Shown: positions 30,473-38,973 of the stretch, piece after piece
Numbering within the stretch: position 1 is the first letter of the stretch
Layout of the letters: the number at the start of each line of letters is the position of its first letter
Origin: Methylophaga muralis
GTDB taxonomy: Bacteria; Pseudomonadota; Gammaproteobacteria; Nitrosococcales; Methylophagaceae
Length of the DNA: 63,030 nt
Direction: 5' to 3'
Assembly: GCF_001720165.1 (NCBI RefSeq)
Contig: NZ_MCRI01000014.1
Location: 1-63,030, forward strand
Notes under the pieces: generated by a model
The model's input: only the letters and a program-made list of their open reading frames with translations
What the model was told of the DNA's origin: nothing
Database searches by the model: none
Translations under genes and position numbers: made by a program

Positions 30473-31153
30473 TCATGAGACAGCGCTATTTTTAGCCTGA
30501 TGAATTTCTGTTCTCAGCGCCTCATCCAGATTGAGCTGGCGAGCCAGTTCATCAAGATAAACTTTCTCCATAAAACTATCTTCATCGGTAATGATTAAGC
30601 TTGCCAAATACATTTCTGCAGCTATTTCACTAGTCGTTGCCAATTTAGCAATTTCAGCAGGATTGACGGGTTTTTTTAACTCAGTATCTATCCATTGCAA
30701 CAGCTCCGGATCATCCGTGAGTTGAGCAATCTGTTGATCAATCAACATGCGCTCATGATCGTCAATATGGCCATCAGCTTTAGCAGCTCCAATCATTGCT
30801 TGTAAGATGGCCTGACTATGAAGTTCGGCTTCGTCGGCGGGTAGCTTGTCCAGAGTTTTCGGGGCACTTTGCGGGGCTGTATGCAGATTATTCTGTTGCC
30901 AATTCTGGTAGGCTTTGAATGCCACCGCGCCAATTGCTGCAACACTACCGTATTTAAATACGCTACCCCCGATTTTTCGGGCTTTCTTGTTGCCTAATAA
31001 CAGACCAACAGCAGTACCTGCTAGAGCGCCACCACCAGCGCCAGTTAAAAATTGACCGACTTTACTGTTTCCTAGATCAATGCCGCTTTTATTATTGTCC
31101 AGAAATTGCTGACCAGATTGTAAAAGCTTATCCATCAGATTACGTGTGTTCAT
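30473..31153 (-). CDS. yebE: DUF533 / TerB-like protein (YebE family)
   Basis: 226 residues starting at the ATG at 31153 (MNTRNLMDKLLQSGQQF), behind GGAG; a longer frame to 31243 has no support. A Gly/Ala-rich hydrophobic segment (TGAGGGALAGTAVGLLLGNKKARKIGG) is followed by YGSVAAIGAVAFKAYQNWQ and a C-terminal TerB-like helical domain with an acidic metal-binding look (MIGAAKADGHIDDHER). YebE-type proteins are envelope-stress-linked inner-membrane proteins of unknown mechanism. Confidence 0.85.
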   Translation of the reverse strand: MNTRNLMDKLLQSGQQFLDNNKSGIDLGNSKVGQFLTGAGGGALAGTAVGLLLGNKKARKIGGSVFKYGSVAAIGAVAFKAYQNWQQNNLHTAPQSAPKTLDKLPADEAELHSQAILQAMIGAAKADGHIDDHERMLIDQQIAQLTDDPELLQWIDTELKKPVNPAEIAKLATTSEIAAEMYLASLIITDEDSFMEKVYLDELARQLNLDEALRTEIHQAKNSAVS

Positions 31154-31269
31154 TAAAAACAATCTCCAAGTGAGGGGTGTTGAACTAGTCAGTTGAGCAG
31201 CTTGCACGCATAATGTCTTTAACTTCGCTGCTATTGCCACCAACTTTTACTTTAATTGAATTAACTTAA

Positions 31270-31794
31270 ATGAAAATGAATGCACGCTTTCAACAAGGTT
31301 CTTCGAAGCTATTTACCATCGTGTTCTGGTTATTGTTAATGGGCTCGATGACGCTATTTTTTAATGGGTTTATCGAAAATCAACAAAACCCTAATCGGCA
31401 TTTAGTGGAAATGGAAGCCGGGCTTGGGACCGATGTGGTTTTACAAAGAAATCAGGCCGGACATTATGTTGCGCCGGGATTTATTAATGGCCATGAAGTG
31501 ACATTTTTACTGGATACTGGTGCGACCAATATTAGTGTGCCCGGAGGAATAGCTAGAAAAGCTGGGCTGAAACAGGGCAGGCAGGCGATGGTGATGACGG
31601 CAAATGGTGTTGTGCCGGTTTATGCTACTCAGTTAGATACCGTACAGCTCGGTGCAATCAAATTGCAGTATATCAGTGCCCACATAAATCCTCATATGAC
31701 CGACGATATCGTATTGCTGGGTATGAGTTTTATGAAACATCTGGATATGACACAACGTGATGGAACGCTGACTTTGCGTTTACCTGGGATCTGA
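31270..31794 (+). CDS. Retropepsin-like aspartic protease, membrane-anchored (TIGR02281 type)
   Basis: 174 residues: one N-terminal helix (about 14-33), then a single-lobe clan AA aspartic protease fold with catalytic Asp82-Thr-Gly in FLLDTGATNISVP and the second conserved element VLLGMSFMKHLD. A single-lobe enzyme would act as a dimer in the periplasm. Natural substrates of this bacterial family are unknown to me. Its last 15 bases overlap the convergent ydcF-like gene. Confidence 0.86.
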   Translation: MKMNARFQQGSSKLFTIVFWLLLMGSMTLFFNGFIENQQNPNRHLVEMEAGLGTDVVLQRNQAGHYVAPGFINGHEVTFLLDTGATNISVPGGIARKAGLKQGRQAMVMTANGVVPVYATQLDTVQLGAIKLQYISAHINPHMTDDIVLLGMSFMKHLDMTQRDGTLTLRLPGI

Positions 31795-32496
31795 AGATTG
31801 ACCACTTTTTTCTACCGCCCACCTTTCATAATGTGAACCCGGCTCACCGGGATAAAAACAACATACTACCCAGACATTACCTATCAGTTCGGTAATTACT
31901 GATTTTGCCCCTTCACTGGTTTTCCACCATTGTTTCAGTTGAAAGCTTTGAGGGGCTGCGGCATAAATACCAATTTTAACGTCTTTAAATGCCTGCTGAT
32001 AAAGATAGCGGGTTCGTCTGGCATGTACATGGCTGGTATGCACATTCAGTTCATCCAAACTTTCACCTTTTAAAGTCAACCAGTCTCTGACCAACACTGC
32101 GCTCAGATAAGTACGTTCTTGTGCCGACTCTGGGGCCGGAATAATGATTAATTTCTCAGCCGGTAAACCTTGGTGCAACATAAAATCACCAGCTTGCTCT
32201 GCATACGAGGCATGGGTGGGATTTAGAAATCGCCGATTAGGTCCGCCGGTAGTGATCATGTATTGATACCCCTCGGCGTTAAATACGGCTAAGGCAGATA
32301 ATAAGCTGTCTTCCTCCTGCCAGCCTTCAACGACCAGATAAGTACGATCTGCTACGGGAGCATTGGAGGCGAGGAGCACGGCAAGTTGTTTTAATAAAAA
32401 AACACTGCCAATTATCAGCAGAATTAAAAAAAACAAACCGCCCCAGATTGTCGGGAACCACAGCTCGCGCTTTCGAAATAAGGCAAATTTAGGCAA
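31780..32496 (-). CDS. DUF218 (YdcF/ElyC/SanA family) membrane protein
   Basis: 238 residues with one N-terminal helix (about 15-42) and a DUF218 domain: YLVVEGWQEEDSLLSALAVF, ITTGGPNRRF, and VHTSHVHARRTRYLYQQAF. Members such as ElyC and SanA affect envelope integrity and lipid-carrier metabolism. The usual PGRAxxT-type metal motif is less clear here, so activity is uncertain. Convergent overlap with the aspartic protease gene. Confidence 0.78.
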   Translation of the reverse strand: MPKFALFRKRELWFPTIWGGLFFLILLIIGSVFLLKQLAVLLASNAPVADRTYLVVEGWQEEDSLLSALAVFNAEGYQYMITTGGPNRRFLNPTHASYAEQAGDFMLHQGLPAEKLIIIPAPESAQERTYLSAVLVRDWLTLKGESLDELNVHTSHVHARRTRYLYQQAFKDVKIGIYAAAPQSFQLKQWWKTSEGAKSVITELIGNVWVVCCFYPGEPGSHYERWAVEKSGQSSDPR

Positions 32497-32547
32497 ACAA
32501 ACTATTCCTGCTAATAAAAAAGATGGTGTTTAATCCTGATTTGCCTT

Positions 32548-33250
32548 TCAGCCTTCTTGTCCATAACGCTGATGCAAGATGCCTACACGCTCTACATATA
32601 CTTCTGTCTCGGCATAGGGTGGGATACCCTTAAAACGTTTGACCGCGCCAGGTCCGGCATTATAAGCAGCCGTTGCGAGTTTGATATCGCCATCGAAAGT
32701 TTTCAACAAACCGGCCAGATACTTCACGCCACCCTCAATATTCTGCTGAATATCAAACGCATTGGTCACGCCAAGATCTTTGGCTGTACCAGGCATCAAC
32801 TGCATCAAGCCTTGTGCACCTTTTTTTGAAAGAGCTTTGGAGTTAAAAGCTGACTCGGCATGAATTACTGCACGTACCAGTGCAGCATCCACTTTATATT
32901 TTTTTCGCCATGGCTTTTACCGTGTCAGCATAATCCGCTCTATTCAAGCCGATGGTATGCCAATTGATTTTTGATGTCGGATTACAGGCATAACAATCAT
33001 ATGCCAATACTTCGAATTCACCATTAATTGGTCGTTGATCGGAAAAGCTGAAGCCATCACCATCATTTGATAGTGACTTGTAGATGATGGTCTTATTACT
33101 GTTTATAGATGTGGGTTTGCGTACATCTATATCGGCATTGGTAAACTCCACAACGCCGTCGCTGTTGCGCACTTGTTTTATTTCATTTGCCAGCACGCCA
33201 CTGGTTAACAGTAGCGTGCATAGAGAAATGAAAATAGGCTTTAGTGTCAT
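32548..33250 (-). CDS. Lytic transglycosylase (SLT family), split by a one-base insertion
   Basis: The frame from ATG 33250 encodes a signal peptide and a DUF4124-like N-terminal part, then stops at 32894 right after ...VKAMAKK. Removing one A from the run of seven (T run 32899-32905 on the plus strand) gives ...AMAKKYKVDAALVRAVIHAESAFN... and 233 residues. The SLT domain is then complete: catalytic Glu132 in IHAESAFN, GLMQLMPGTAKDLG, and AYNAGPGAV. It would cleave peptidoglycan between MurNAc and GlcNAc in the periplasm. As written, the two pieces are 118 and 114 residues and neither is functional alone. Confidence 0.85.
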
Positions 33251-33255
33251 AGATA

Positions 33256-33708
33256 CTAAAAATAGCGTCCAGCTGAGCCAATGACAATCACAATTAAGCC
33301 AAGAATGAGATTTGCTCGAACAAATTTACGAATTTTATCCAGTTCATTGGCCGATGCTATCCAGTCATGCTCTGCTACAGCCCATTTAAGTTTTCTGAAC
33401 GGGTTAAAAAATACGTGCATGAACAACAAAATCATAAAGATGCCCAACAGCAACATGATGTGCACATGAACACCAACTGCACCCATGCCGCCTAACATAA
33501 AGATCATACCGAGCCCGGTAATCAAAATGGTGACTACTGATGCCCATACCCATGGGAAAAATCGTTTAAAAACATTTGCCCAAAGTGGAAAGCGCTGTTC
33601 GGGTTCAAGTAAGGTCGCAGCGACGGGGCGTAAAAACATAAAAGCGAAAAATAATCCGCCAACCCAGATGACCGAAGCCAGTAAATGTAAACTTATTGCA
33701 ATGCCCAT
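33256..33708 (-). CDS. CopD-like four-helix membrane protein
   Basis: 150 residues and four hydrophobic helices. His8 in MGIAISLHLLASVIWVGGLFF and the HVHIMLLLGIFMILLFMHVFF segment, with several in-membrane histidines, resemble CopD-domain/DUF2269-type proteins. The histidines suggest heme or metal ion binding, but function is unknown. Lies 11 bases downstream of fumarase and 5 bases upstream of the transglycosylase. Confidence 0.75.
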   Translation of the reverse strand: MGIAISLHLLASVIWVGGLFFAFMFLRPVAATLLEPEQRFPLWANVFKRFFPWVWASVVTILITGLGMIFMLGGMGAVGVHVHIMLLLGIFMILLFMHVFFNPFRKLKWAVAEHDWIASANELDKIRKFVRANLILGLIVIVIGSAGRYF

Positions 33709-33719
33709 AGTAATTCTCT

Positions 33720-35249
33720 CTAAGTTGTTATCGTTTTAATGGGAATACCAGCAATTTTCTGCTGCCATTCCTGAGGACCAGTTTGATGGACCGAGCTTCC
33801 CCGGCTATCGACCGCCACAGTGACTGGCATATTTTCTACGTAGAATTCACGCACCGCTTCCATGCCTAATTCTTCAAAAGCGACCAAGCGTGAAGATTTA
33901 ATTGCTTTTGATACCAGATAAGCCGCTCCGCCCACCGCAATCAAATAGGTCGATTGATACTTTTTAATCAAATCGACAGTTTGTTCACCGCGCTCGGCTT
34001 TGCCTATCATGCCTAACAGACCGGTTTTAGCCAGCATGGTTTCAGTAAATTTATCCATCCGGGTCGCGGTGGTGGGACCGGCTGGACCCACAATTTCATT
34101 TTTTACCGGATCAACTGGGCCGACGTAATAGATAAAACGATTATGGAAATCCAGCCCTTCTGGTAACGATTCACCACGTTCCAGCAAATCGGCAATTTTT
34201 TTATGCGCTGCATCACGACCGGTTAAAAAGTGACCGGTGAGTAATAAGGTATCGCCGGGTTGCCATTGTTTAATCTCATCATGCGTTATTGTGTCGAGAT
34301 TAATATGGCGGGTGTTTTCCGCAGCCTGCCAGGTAATTTCCGGCCAGTCGGTTAACGAGGGAGGAGTGAATGTTGCCGGGCCAGAACCATCCAGCGTGAA
34401 ATGCACATGTCGGGTAGCGGCACAATTAGGAATCATTGCAACAGGAAGCGAAGCCGCATGGGTCGGATAATCCTTGATTTTGATATCCAACACCGTCGTC
34501 AGACCGCCCAAACCTTGTGCACCAATTCCCAGTTGATTTACCTTTTCATATAACTCAACCCGTAACTTTTCAGTTGCCGTTTGTGGGCCACGTTCGAGTA
34601 AATCCTGAATATCAATATCTTCCATCAGGCTTTGTTTGGCCATTAGCATGGCCTTTTCAGCTGTACCACCAATACCGATACCGAGCATGCCAGGAGGGCA
34701 CCAACCCGCACCCATTTTTGGCACGGTTTCCAGTACCCAATCCACCAGACTGTCACTAGGGTTCAATATGGTGAATTTGGCTTTGTTTTCGCTGCCACCA
34801 CCTTTGGCGGCAATATCAATTTTTATCTTGTCGCCGGGCACCAGTTCGGTATAAATCACTGCTGGCGTGTTATCGCCAGTATTTGTACGACTACCAATCG
34901 GATCGGCAACGATAGACGCACGCAGCACATTATCGGGATGCTGATAAGCCTGTCGTACTCCTTCATTGACCATATCTTCCAGGCTTTGATCGGTCTGCCA
35001 TTGCACCTGCATACCGACCTTGAGAAAGATATTAACGATGCCGGTATCCTGACAAATCGGCCGGTTGTTTTCGGCGCACATCCGTGAATTGACCAGAATC
35101 TGTGCTATCGCGTCTTTTGCTGCTGGAGATTGCTCACGCTCATAGGCTTTGCTCATCGCCTGGATAAAATCCTGCGGATGATAATTGGCAATAAACTGCA
35201 ATGCATCAGCGATGCTTTGCACAAAGTCCTGTTGGCGAATCAGCGTCAT
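33720..35249 (-). CDS. fumA: Fumarate hydratase class I (iron-sulfur)
   Basis: Interconverts fumarate and malate in the TCA cycle using an oxygen-sensitive [4Fe-4S] cluster. Single-chain class I enzyme of 509 residues. Cluster cysteines are Cys66 (RPICQDTG), Cys184 (GWCPPGMLG) and Cys276 (PNCAATRH). The C-terminal beta domain carries PAGPTTATRMDKFT and VAVDSRGSSVHQTGP. The gene starts 2 bases after proS ends, so the two are probably co-transcribed. Confidence 0.95.
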   Translation of the reverse strand: MTLIRQQDFVQSIADALQFIANYHPQDFIQAMSKAYEREQSPAAKDAIAQILVNSRMCAENNRPICQDTGIVNIFLKVGMQVQWQTDQSLEDMVNEGVRQAYQHPDNVLRASIVADPIGSRTNTGDNTPAVIYTELVPGDKIKIDIAAKGGGSENKAKFTILNPSDSLVDWVLETVPKMGAGWCPPGMLGIGIGGTAEKAMLMAKQSLMEDIDIQDLLERGPQTATEKLRVELYEKVNQLGIGAQGLGGLTTVLDIKIKDYPTHAASLPVAMIPNCAATRHVHFTLDGSGPATFTPPSLTDWPEITWQAAENTRHINLDTITHDEIKQWQPGDTLLLTGHFLTGRDAAHKKIADLLERGESLPEGLDFHNRFIYYVGPVDPVKNEIVGPAGPTTATRMDKFTETMLAKTGLLGMIGKAERGEQTVDLIKKYQSTYLIAVGGAAYLVSKAIKSSRLVAFEELGMEAVREFYVENMPVTVAVDSRGSSVHQTGPQEWQQKIAGIPIKTITT

Positions 35250-35251
35250 AA

Positions 35252-36964
35252 TTATTGCGCTAACTTTTGTTGAATAGCTTCAAGCACATTATCCAAAGCG
35301 AATTCATCCGCTTCACCAGATGCACGATGTTTATATTCAATCACACCATTGTCCATACCACGTTCACCCAGAATTAAGCGATGTGGAATGCCGATAAGCT
35401 CCATATCAGCAAAAGCGACGCCAGGACGCAAGCCGCGATCATCAAGCAATACATCGACACCGGCAGCAAGCAATTGCTGGTAGATCTTTTCAGCTTCATC
35501 ACGAACCCGTTGTGATTTATGTGCATTGACCGGTACTAATACCACTTCAAATGGGGCAATGGCCTGTGGCCAGATAATGCCGTTTTCATCGTTGTTCTGT
35601 TCGATGGTTGCAGCAACGACTCGAGATACGCCAATGCCATAGCAACCCATGGTAATAACCTGAGATTGTCCTGTTTCGGTCAATACCACGGCATTCAGTT
35701 TGCTACTGTAGTTTTCACCAAGTTGGAAAATATGACCCACTTCAATACCACGGGCAATTTCCAGTGTGCCTTGACCATCCGGGCTGGCATCACCTGCGAC
35801 TACATTACGCAAGTCTGCGGTTTCAGGTTCAGGGCAATCGCGGCCCCAGTTCACGCCAGTCAGATGTTTTTCATCTTCATTGGCACCACAAACAAAATCA
35901 GCAATGTGTGCAGCGGCATGATCGACAACCATAGGAATTGTCAGGCCGACTGGGCCGATAGAACCGATATTGGCACCGGTAGCTTCATGCACCTGTTCCG
36001 GGGTGACAAAGGTTAAAGGCGCAGCAATTAATGGATGTTTTTCCGCTTTGATTTCATTGAGTTCGTGATCGCCGCGTAACACCAAAGCAACAACACTGTT
36101 TTTCTCAGCGCCTTCTACCAGCAACGTTTTCACACATTGCGACGCAGGAACTTTCAAAAAGCTGCTGACATCTTCAATGGTATGTTTGTGGAGAGTATCA
36201 ACGGTTTGCATGGTGGCAGATGCTGCAGGACGAGCACCGGCAGGTTTAACTGCTTCAGCCAATTCAACATTGGCGGCGTAGTCACTGGCATTGCTGAAGG
36301 CAATGGCATCTTCACCGGAGCTGGCCAGTACATGGAATTCATGTGAGGCATTACCACCAATACTACCGGTATCCGCTTGTACTGCACGGAAGTTCAAGCC
36401 AATCCGCTGAAAAATACGCGTGTAAGTTGCGTACATATCATCGTAGGTTTGCTGCAAAGATGCTTGATCCACATGGAAGGAATAGGCATCTTTCATCAAG
36501 AACTCACGAGCACGCATCAAACCAAAACGTGGACGGATTTCATCACGGAATTTGGTTTGGATCTGGTAAAAATTGACCGGCAATTGTTTGTAACTGCGAA
36601 TTTCCTGACGTACCAGATCAGTAATGACTTCTTCATGGGTCGGGCCATAGCAAAATTCACGTTGATGACGATCGGTTATGCGTAATAATTCCGGACCGTA
36701 TTTTTCCCAGCGCTGGCTTTCCTGCCATAATTCAGCTGGTTGCACGGAAGGCATCAACACTTCCTGAGCTCCGGCTTTATTCATTTCCTCACGTACAATT
36801 GCTTCGGTTTTACGCAGTACCCGCAAGCCCATCGGCATCCAGGTATACAGACCAGAAGCCAGACGGCGGATAAGACCCGCCCGCAACATCAATTGATGAC
36901 TGACGATTTCGGCATCGGCAGGTGTTTCTTTTAAAGTGGAAATGAGAAGCTTCGAAGTACGCAT
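35252..36964 (-). CDS. proS: Prolyl-tRNA synthetase, bacterial type
   Basis: Charges tRNA-Pro. Class II core begins [20 protein letters not shown]; motif 1/2 region [13 protein letters not shown]..., [26 protein letters not shown]; the inserted YbaK-like editing domain lies at about 225-385 ([24 protein letters not shown]); motif 3 is in [16 protein letters not shown]; the anticodon-binding domain ends the protein. 570 residues, E. coli 572. Confidence 0.97.
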   Translation of the reverse strand: MRTSKLLISTLKETPADAEIVSHQLMLRAGLIRRLASGLYTWMPMGLRVLRKTEAIVREEMNKAGAQEVLMPSVQPAELWQESQRWEKYGPELLRITDRHQREFCYGPTHEEVITDLVRQEIRSYKQLPVNFYQIQTKFRDEIRPRFGLMRAREFLMKDAYSFHVDQASLQQTYDDMYATYTRIFQRIGLNFRAVQADTGSIGGNASHEFHVLASSGEDAIAFSNASDYAANVELAEAVKPAGARPAASATMQTVDTLHKHTIEDVSSFLKVPASQCVKTLLVEGAEKNSVVALVLRGDHELNEIKAEKHPLIAAPLTFVTPEQVHEATGANIGSIGPVGLTIPMVVDHAAAHIADFVCGANEDEKHLTGVNWGRDCPEPETADLRNVVAGDASPDGQGTLEIARGIEVGHIFQLGENYSSKLNAVVLTETGQSQVITMGCYGIGVSRVVAATIEQNNDENGIIWPQAIAPFEVVLVPVNAHKSQRVRDEAEKIYQQLLAAGVDVLLDDRGLRPGVAFADMELIGIPHRLILGERGMDNGVIEYKHRASGEADEFALDNVLEAIQQKLAQ

Positions 36965-37037
36965 GGAAAACGTGATTCCTGATTATTGTTATTAAATTAA
37001 AAACTGCACCGCACAATTGCGGCAAAGTCTGGATTTG

Positions 37038-37373
37038 TTAAAAAGTGCTGTGATCCCAGCCCCAGTTTTGCCGTTCGGAGTCGGTCATGCTGATATAGAT
37101 CCGGCTGCCATTGACACCAATTTGATCTTCAATCATCGAACATAACGCATCTGAAAACGCCTTGCGATCGCTGGGTAATCCTAAAGAGCGGTAATCCAAA
37201 ATCGCCGTGGGCTCGGTGCTGCCACCAAATGACATGGCTGTTTTCGACTCAACCGCGATCATCACATAACTTTCCGGTTTGCCTGATGCTTGTGCCACGG
37301 TTTTGCTGGCGGCTTTTAATAGGGCTGTTTCGTCATTAATGCTTTGATTGGTCACAATGTTTAAATAAGGCAT
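37038..37373 (-). CDS. MIF-like tautomerase family protein
   Basis: 111 residues beginning MPYLNIVTN. The Pro after Met is the catalytic base of the tautomerase superfamily, and ESYVMIAVESKTAMSFGGSTEP matches the phenylpyruvate tautomerase/MIF branch, which forms trimers. Biological substrate in bacteria is unknown. Starts 2 bases after the DUF4124 gene ends. Confidence 0.85.
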   Translation of the reverse strand: MPYLNIVTNQSINDETALLKAASKTVAQASGKPESYVMIAVESKTAMSFGGSTEPTAILDYRSLGLPSDRKAFSDALCSMIEDQIGVNGSRIYISMTDSERQNWGWDHSTF

Positions 37374-37375
37374 GG

Positions 37376-37837
37376 TTAATTCTCCTGTTCGCAGAATTGC
37401 TTAACTTGCTGTTTTAAAGTGCTTATTTTTTCCTGTCTTTCGACTTCGGTAGGCCGGGTAACATTGCCTTGTGGATCCATTACCCGTCTGCCGGGGTTAT
37501 CTTGATACTGCTGTAAATTGTATCGGGCAACACGGCAATTTTCTTCGACAATGGCTGCCGTTTGTTGCGCTTGTTGTTGTTTTTGCTGCTGTTCAGCACG
37601 GGCTTTATCCGTTGCCTGTTGCTGTTCGATCAGCAGCTCAATTTCTTTTTGAGCCGCTTCAGGATTCATTGATGGAGGAGGGGGAGTATCCATCTTTTCA
37701 TAGTGTTTGCCGACAGGAGGTGTTTGTGAATAGATGACCTCACCATCGTCATCAATCCATTTATAAGCATCCGCCTGAACCGCCATGGCAAATACTAAAG
37801 CAAGACAGCAACTGCTTAATTGCGGTATAAACATCAC
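37376..37837 (-). CDS. Periplasmic DUF4124 protein
   Basis: 153 residues: signal peptide (cleavage near VQADA), then the DUF4124 core YKWIDDDGEVIYSQTPPVGKHYEKM, a Gln/Glu/Ala-rich coiled-coil stretch (IELLIEQQQATDKARAEQQQ), and a C-terminal part with two Cys (ENCRVARYNL, KQFCEQEN) that could form a disulfide. Function unknown; common in gammaproteobacteria. Confidence 0.82.
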   Translation of the reverse strand: MMFIPQLSSCCLALVFAMAVQADAYKWIDDDGEVIYSQTPPVGKHYEKMDTPPPPSMNPEAAQKEIELLIEQQQATDKARAEQQQKQQQAQQTAAIVEENCRVARYNLQQYQDNPGRRVMDPQGNVTRPTEVERQEKISTLKQQVKQFCEQEN

Positions 37838-37889
37838 GGATACCTAATCAAATAAATCATTATTCTACGCCAAAGCGCCATTTCATAAA

Positions 37890-38702
37890 ATGTCTGATCA
37901 ATCTGTTCGTTTCGAGTTAAAAATCCCGGTGCAGCAAGGCTCAGCAAATGCCATTGATTTGCTGGCGGAACGCTGTGAATTGTCGCGTCAGCAAATCAAG
38001 CTGGCAATGAGTAAAGGCGCCGTCTGGATACAGAAAGGCAAACGTACTCAGCGTTTGCGCAGAGCGACCAAAACCTTGGCTCCCGGGGAAGTGCTAAGTA
38101 TTCATTACGATAAGCGTTTACTGGATCAAATTCCTGCTGAGCCACAGTTGTTGCATGATTTTGGTGTTTACAGTGTGTGGTTCAAACCTGCCGGTATGCT
38201 GGCGCAAGGCACAGAGTGGGGTGACCACTGCAGTTTGCTGCGAGTTTCGGAACTGGCTTTTGCTAAACCCAGACAAAGTTTTCTGGTACAACGACTGGAT
38301 CGTGAAGCCTTTGGCTTAATGATCATCGCCCACCAGCAAAATGCGGCAGCCCAGTTATCCACGCTGTTTCAACAACGAAAAATTGAAAAGCACTATGAGA
38401 TTCAGGTCGATGGTGACGTTAAGTGGCAAAAACTGACGGTAAATTCCCCTTTGGATGGTAAACATGCCGTCAGCCATTTCGAAAAACGCGCTTATGATGC
38501 CGAGCAAAACCGGACGCAGTTAGCTGTCTCGATTGAGACGGGCCGGATGCATCAAATTCGCCGCCATTGCGCATCGATTGGTCATCCGGTTACTGGTGAT
38601 AGCCGTTATGGAAAAAAGACTGCAGAGGGTTTGCAGTTGAAAGCCAGTCGTTTAGCTTTTGATTGTCCCATTACTCATAAAAAACAAATATTTAGCTGCT
38701 AG
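37890..38702 (+). CDS. RluA-family pseudouridine synthase
   Basis: Converts uridine to pseudouridine in rRNA or tRNA. 270 residues: an S4-like N-terminal part (SRQQIKLAMSKGAVWIQKG) and the catalytic domain with Asp137 in VQRLDREAFGL, IEKHYEIQVDG, and the C-terminal ETGRMHQIRRHCASIGHPVTGD. The active-site motif usually reads RLDxxTSGL; here it is RLDREAFGL, so T-S is replaced by A-F while Asp remains. Target base unknown. Confidence 0.9.
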   Translation: MSDQSVRFELKIPVQQGSANAIDLLAERCELSRQQIKLAMSKGAVWIQKGKRTQRLRRATKTLAPGEVLSIHYDKRLLDQIPAEPQLLHDFGVYSVWFKPAGMLAQGTEWGDHCSLLRVSELAFAKPRQSFLVQRLDREAFGLMIIAHQQNAAAQLSTLFQQRKIEKHYEIQVDGDVKWQKLTVNSPLDGKHAVSHFEKRAYDAEQNRTQLAVSIETGRMHQIRRHCASIGHPVTGDSRYGKKTAEGLQLKASRLAFDCPITHKKQIFSC

Positions 38703-38708
38703 GGTTTG

Positions 38709-38732
38709 TTGACATTGGCTGTTTTGCGGCGC
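38709..38732 (+). promoter_or_regulatory. Possible sigma-70 promoter for a small gene
   Basis: A perfect -35 TTGACA at 38709-38714 precedes a weak -10 (CAATGA or AATGAT) 17-18 bases on. It lies right after the pseudouridine synthase and 38 bases before the small coding region, supporting an independent transcript. Confidence 0.4.
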
Positions 38733-38769
38733 AATGATAGGCCTATCGATCTCAATGGAGATGTCAGTG

Positions 38770-38973
38770 ATGAGTCAACCCGAACAACAGTATGGTCTAG
38801 ACCCTGAATATGGACATTTGTGGGGTGATGATGATCGACGCCGTTATCAACGGCGCCAGGGTCTCACTCGACGTGAGCAAATTCGTTTTGATTTGAGACA
38901 TGTCTTAAGGCGTTCAGGCCATGACCGCCGTTTATTGACAAGCGATCAACAGGCAAGAAAAAACCACCATTAA
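38770..38973 (+). CDS. Small basic/charged protein, unknown
   Basis: 67 residues from the ATG at 38770 (MSQPEQQYGLDPEYGHLW), with GGAG at 38757-38760 nine bases upstream; in-frame ATGs at 38734, 38755 and 38761 are less well placed. Acidic N-terminus (WGDDD), then a strongly arginine-rich stretch (DRRRYQRRQGLTRREQIRFDLRH, LRRSGHDRR). I do not recognise it. Evidence for being real is the ribosome site, the -35 element and tight packing: its stop shares TTAA with the convergent MATE gene. Confidence 0.5.
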   Translation: MSQPEQQYGLDPEYGHLWGDDDRRRYQRRQGLTRREQIRFDLRHVLRRSGHDRRLLTSDQQARKNHH

